A stretch of 64,000 nucleotides of DNA from Anammoximicrobium sp964645045 (GTDB lineage: Bacteria > Planctomycetota > Planctomycetia > Pirellulales > Pirellulaceae). Below the pieces are notes generated by a model. That model was not told the origin of the DNA, searched no databases, and saw only the letters and a list, made by a program, of their open reading frames with translations. The first letter of the stretch is position 1; every line of letters begins with the position of its first letter. Positions 60,605-64,000 of the stretch are shown here, in pieces. The stretch is taken from contig CAZXYZ010000059.1 in the NCBI GenBank assembly GCA_964645045.1, positions 1 to 64,000 of the forward strand. The letters run 5' to 3'. The translations under genes were made by a program, and so were the position numbers.

Positions 60605-61604
60605 TTGCGGGTAATTGGACGGCACCACTGGCACGTGTACGGCCGGCAACGGCACCATCCTGTTCGACTTCGATCCGGGTTTCCACGAGGGCGACCAAGT
60701 GACCTACGCCCCTGCCGCCGGGAACTACCCGGGGCTACAACGGCACTTTGGCTGACGAGCACGTTCGAGGAAACGGGGCAGTACCGGCTGGACGTGGCTG
60801 ACGCCACTCCGGGCGGAGTGGTGGTGTTGGGCGGCGGGACCCGGGCGGGGGTGTATCCGCTGGGTGCCGCCGGCGTGACGCTCGACGTTGCCGATCCGGT
60901 CTTTCTGGCTGAAGCCGTCGCCGATTTCAGCGGGCGGCTGCAGTTCCGCGTCCCGCCGGCACTTGCCGCGGGCATGATGGGGTTCCAGGCGTTAAAATTG
61001 GCACCCATCCCGCAGACCAGCCGGCTCGTGGATGCAGAACCGGGCCCGCGCCTGATCGCCGGCATCGAGGCTGTAGGCGCAACGGTCGTCGGCGCGCCGA
61101 CCGTCCAGTTCACCGTGACGTTCCAACAGCCGGTCATCGGCTTGTCGGAGAGCGACTTTGTCGTGGCGGCCCAACACGTTTCGGGGGCTCGCATCAGCGG
61201 CCTCACGGGCCGTGGCACGGTCTACACGATCACGGTCGAAACGGGCACGGGCGGCGGGACCTTGGGATTGAACCTTCAGGACGAAACCGGCATCGCGGCA
61301 GCCACGGGAATCGCTGCGACCGTAACTCGCAACGGCCTGTTCGCCGGACCCGTCTTGACCATTCACAAGACCCGCGAGGACGTGAATCTGGACTTCACCG
61401 TCACGGCGCAAGAGGCGCTGATCCTGATCAACGCCATCAACCGGAACCGCGGCGCGTTTGTCTCCGCCGGCACATCCAAGTTCGATCGGTGAGACGTGTC
61501 TCTCGGCGCTTGGCAGCGACGACGAGGCGACTTCAACGGAATTGGAGGACGTGCTGGCCGACATCGCTCGGGAGGTCGCTTGGGGCTGGCAACAGAGCGA
61601 CTGA
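60605..61604 (+). pseudogene. Decayed Ig/dockerin-type surface protein
   Basis: The frame open to 61492 has no proper N-terminus. It encodes TGQYRLDVADATPGGVVVLG, an Ig-like VTFQQPVIGLSESDFVV-type unit, and a dockerin-like DVNLDFTVTAQEALILINAI near its end, then stops. The expected tail, ELEDVLADIAREVAWGWQQ, is in another frame ending at TGA 61602-61604, so a frameshift occurred near 61470-61490. Upstream, NGTILFDFDPGFHEGDQ appears in a different frame (about 60650-60700). The gene has lost its 5' part and has at least two frameshifts. Confidence 0.75.
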
Positions 61605-61664
61605 GCCGGAAAGCGTGGCCAATGCGCCTGAAGTACTCGCCGGCAAGAAGCGAGGCAACATCCC

Positions 61665-61961
61665 ATGACTCACGAAATACGCCAGCGCATCATCCGCCCA
61701 GCAACCGCTGAAGAGAAGCAACGGCATCAGCAGGTTCGTCAGCAGATCCAGGCGGAGCGGCCGGAACTGAAGCAATGGGCACGCGAGGGGGCGGCGCGGC
61801 ATACGGACCGTGTGGCCGTTGGGACGGTGTTCACATCGCAAGAGGCCGACGTCGTTGAGGCAATCGACGACTACGCAGCGAAGCACTCGCTGGCCAATCG
61901 CGGCGCCGTGGTCCGCGAAGCACTGTCGCGACTCCTGGGCTTGAGGATTGCCACGTTCTGA
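61665..61961 (+). CDS. Ribbon-helix-helix-like small protein
   Basis: 98 residues from ATG 61665 (GAGG about 10 nt upstream). The N-terminus is charged and helical (EEKQRHQQVRQQIQAERPEL). The C-terminus, VVEAIDDYAAKHSLANRGAVVREAL, looks like a CopG/ribbon-helix-helix segment. It may be a DNA-binding regulator or an antitoxin. No toxin gene follows directly; the next gene is 207 bp away. Confidence 0.65.
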   Translation: MTHEIRQRIIRPATAEEKQRHQQVRQQIQAERPELKQWAREGAARHTDRVAVGTVFTSQEADVVEAIDDYAAKHSLANRGAVVREALSRLLGLRIATF

Positions 61962-62168
61962 CCGCTCGGCCCGTCAACCGGCGACGACCGCGTCCTCCGT
62001 GGCGGCTCGTTCCAGGATCCGGGCAACGCCTACCGGCGTCAGCACCTTCCGCCTACCTTCCGCTTCTTCCACACTGGCTTCCGCATGGTGCAGGAGCTGT
62101 GAAGTGGCGTCGGTTCTTGCTATACTATCCAGCAGAGACGTGGGATCTAGTGAAAGGGAGAAATCGGG

Positions 62169-62498
62169 ATGGCTACCGACCAGACAACCGAACGGCGGGA
62201 GACACTTGACGAGCAGCGGGCGGCGGCAATTGGGGCTCTACTTCGCTCCGAGCCGCTACCCTGGGTTCAGAAGTCGATCGACGCCTTTCGACGCGACCTG
62301 CCGGATCTGCTGAAACGACACCGCGGGCAATTCGTCGCCTATCATGGTGACGAACGGGTGGGGATGGGAAGGAGCGAAGCGAAGCTCTATCGAGATTGCT
62401 TCCGCCAAGGGCTGACGCGAGACGAATTCGTCGTGTGCGGGATTGAAGAATGGGTCTTCGACCCAGACGAAGAAATCGAAGCCCCTCGAGACGTCTAA
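62169..62498 (+). CDS. Small protein preceding retropepsin-like gene
   Basis: 109 residues from ATG 62169 with AGGGAG about 8 nt upstream. The core FVAYHGDERVGMGRSEAKLY and GLTRDEFVVCGIEEWV resembles DUF5678-type small proteins; this assignment is tentative. Its 3' end overlaps the start of the next frame by 56 bp, so the two are coupled. Confidence 0.7.
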   Translation: MATDQTTERRETLDEQRAAAIGALLRSEPLPWVQKSIDAFRRDLPDLLKRHRGQFVAYHGDERVGMGRSEAKLYRDCFRQGLTRDEFVVCGIEEWVFDPDEEIEAPRDV

Positions 62499-63051
62499 TC
62501 CCCGAGGCGACCAGTCCGTCATCATCCACGATCTCCCGTTTTTCGGCAAGTCCACGAGCGTCCAAGTCGGCCGCCGAGCGGTGACGGTGAAGCAGGACCA
62601 AATCATCGTCTGGGTCAGCATCGCCGAAAAGGGACTATCGGATCTGCGTTGGGAGACGCCCCGTTTTCCCGCGATCCTCGATACGGGATGCACTCACGGT
62701 TTCTTGATTCAGGAGCGGCATTTGGTGGATTGGGCGGGAATCCACCCACGGTCTCTGCAACGGCTCCGCCCCACGCGAGTATACGGCGTCCCCGTTCCGC
62801 AACTTGCCGCCAATGTGTGGCTGCACCCGAATCGCCGCGGACAGCGCGATCAATTCTCGGAGGCACCGCCTTACCAATTGGACATCGTCCCTGGCATCGC
62901 GGTCGTGACCGAGATGCCCGATCGTCACGACCCACGGCTCCCTCTGCTCGGTCTCCGTGCCATCCGCTGGAACCGCCTTCGTCTTTCGGTGGATGGCTAC
63001 CGCTGTCGCGTTCGCATAGCCACTCGCCCCCGGCTTTGGCTATGGAGTTAG
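62443..63051 (+). CDS. Retropepsin-like aspartic protease
   Basis: 202 residues in this frame. PAILDTGCTHGFLI holds the catalytic D80-T81-G82, and LPLLGLRAIRWNRLRLSVDG matches the later part of the half-barrel. Such single-domain proteins act as dimers. The start is unclear: TTG 62443 is the only usual start codon before the conserved part, and it lies inside the preceding gene. A start near IIHDLPFFG would need a rare codon. Function and substrate unknown. Confidence 0.75.
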   Translation: MKNGSSTQTKKSKPLETSNPRGDQSVIIHDLPFFGKSTSVQVGRRAVTVKQDQIIVWVSIAEKGLSDLRWETPRFPAILDTGCTHGFLIQERHLVDWAGIHPRSLQRLRPTRVYGVPVPQLAANVWLHPNRRGQRDQFSEAPPYQLDIVPGIAVVTEMPDRHDPRLPLLGLRAIRWNRLRLSVDGYRCRVRIATRPRLWLWS

Positions 63052-63766
63052 CCAGGAACCGGGCGGTCGGGCTTGGCTGCTCCGTTGTTCGGCAACGACG
63101 CCCAGGCCGCTGCCGGTGTTGCTGCCGTTGTAGTGTTGCGAGCTGCTGTTGACGATCTCCCGGTATCTGCTCGTTCATCCGGCCCATGTTCCACTTCATG
63201 CTGAACCCCAAGCCGGCAGCGTCCGCGGGACGGGCGACGCCGGCCCAAGCGGTGGATTCCTCGGCGATCGTCACCGTGCCGGGAAACTGGCCGCGGGTTA
63301 CGCGTTTGAACTCTTGCAGCAAACTGATGGCGTGCGGGCTTGGGGGGCATACGCGGCTAAGCACCGTTCGAGAAACAACTGCCCGATCTTCCGTGAGCGG
63401 CACGGCGCTAGCCGCCGGTATCGCGTCCAATCCGGAACCGGTGGCTAGCGCCCAATGCCGCTTACTTTGTAGCGGCACGGCGCAAGCCGTCCGGTATTAC
63501 AGTCGCAAAACCGGGTGGCTTGCGCCGCTCCGCTATGACGAAAATGCCCCCAATGCTTCCAAAGTAAGTGGCATTGGGCTAGCGTCATTCCGCTCACCTG
63601 TTTCTCGAACGGTGCTAAGGGGGTTGGCCGAGGCAGGGCGGCCGCAGCCCCCCCTTGACTGACCACGCTTTCGTGCTTAGCCTCAGCCCCGTGGAAGAAG
63701 AGTATTCTCGTGTCAGCATCAGTTCCGGCGGCGGTCGTCGCAGCATTCAGTGATGGAGTGGGAGCC
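63052..63766. other. Intergenic region with nested palindromic element
   Basis: About 715 bp before the edge kinase. The central part (63358-63618) is the palindromic element listed separately. The frames crossing this region are not supported. Confidence 0.5.
63358..63618. repeat. Nested palindromic MITE-like element, copy B inside
   Basis: Outer inverted arms AGCACCGTTCGAGAAACA lie at about 63360-63377 and 63599-63616. Inside are CGCTAGCCGCCGGTA-type arms and then copy B (63443-63584) of the element seen at 35464-35607, in reverse orientation. No open frame of interest. Confidence 0.8.
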
Positions 63767-64000
63767 ATGACGCGCGAGGAAATCGGAGCGGCCGAATTGG
63801 TGGACGGCGTCTGCCGCAAGTTCGAGGCGGCGTGGGACGGGCCGGTGCCGCCACGGATCGAGGCGTTCGTGGTGCGGGTTCCCGCAGAGCAGCGTCCTGA
63901 TTTGTTCGCGGAGTTGCTGCACATCGAGCGCGAGCGGCGGCAGCGGCGCGGGGAGACGCCGGACGCGGAACCGTACACGTCGCGGTTCCCGGCGTGGCGG
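63767..64000 (+). CDS. Ser/Thr protein kinase, N-terminal fragment at window edge
   Basis: Open from ATG 63767 to the window end, 78 codons, with GGAG 9 nt upstream. The N-terminus (VCRKFEAAWDGPVPPRIEAF and LFAELLHIERERRQRRGETP and YTSRFPAW) matches the helical lead segment that precedes the kinase domain in many planctomycete kinases. The catalytic domain must lie beyond the window. Confidence 0.8.
   Translation, partial: MTREEIGAAELVDGVCRKFEAAWDGPVPPRIEAFVVRVPAEQRPDLFAELLHIERERRQRRGETPDAEPYTSRFPAWR

Noticed and set aside
63186..63662. 158-codon frame across the palindromic element
   Set aside because: It reads through the repeat, has no ribosome site and no conserved motif.

Overview
The window looks like a chromosomal piece of a planctomycete, probably of the Pirellulales type. 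The evidence is a Ser/Thr kinase fused to WD40 propellers, a giant beta-strand-repeat surface protein with a LEDRRVLS-type N-terminus, a dockerin-like pseudogene, RsbW-like signalling, an MprF, a GatCAB operon, high G+C, frequent GTG/TTG starts, and many short palindromic repeats between genes. Two runs of exactly 100 N (39179-39278 and 47469-47568) show a scaffolded assembly; both gaps fall inside copies of the same 39-bp tandem repeat. No rRNA, tRNA, CRISPR array, transposase or prophage was seen.

Layout. 1-20.5 kb (minus strand): a 5195-residue secreted repeat protein followed 59 bp later by a membrane Ser/Thr kinase with 21 WD40 blades. 20.5-24.8 kb: a conserved small secreted or membrane protein converging on an M50-peptidase/HlyD-like fusion, then an HNH endonuclease translationally coupled to a 69-residue protein. 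25-35.4 kb (plus strand): selA, a 2-Cys peroxiredoxin, a receiver/RsbW-type ATPase regulator, a hybrid histidine kinase, miaB, rny and rpmB. 35.6-39.1 kb: gatC-gatA-gatB. 39-44.9 kb: a repeat island, mprF, a Tat-exported Gfo/Idh/MocA-type oxidoreductase and an unknown exported protein.

45-60.5 kb is the most interesting accessory part. Two paralogous pilin-like proteins bracket a set of membrane glycosyltransferases: GT87-like, GT39-like, a second GT39-like gene split by an in-frame TAG, and a GtrB/DPM1-like GT2. The second pilin is followed by a strong terminator and then by cpaB-cpaF-tadB-tadC. The secretin, TadZ and prepilin peptidase are absent. The two pilin genes share a 27-bp block 255-272 bp upstream of their starts. 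I infer a Tad-like pilus whose Ser/Thr-rich pilins may be glycosylated by the neighbouring enzymes; this is a hypothesis.

60.5-64 kb holds a decayed Ig/dockerin-type surface gene, a ribbon-helix-helix-like small protein, a small protein overlapping a retropepsin-like protease, a nested palindromic element, and the N-terminus of another planctomycete Ser/Thr kinase running off the edge. Three separate two-gene modules (69-aa protein + HNH, AbrB-like + C39-like peptidase, 109-aa protein + retropepsin-like) share one architecture: a small first gene overlapping a hydrolase gene. Palindromic repeats of several families fill most intergenic gaps, and one appears to sit inside a glycosyltransferase reading frame.
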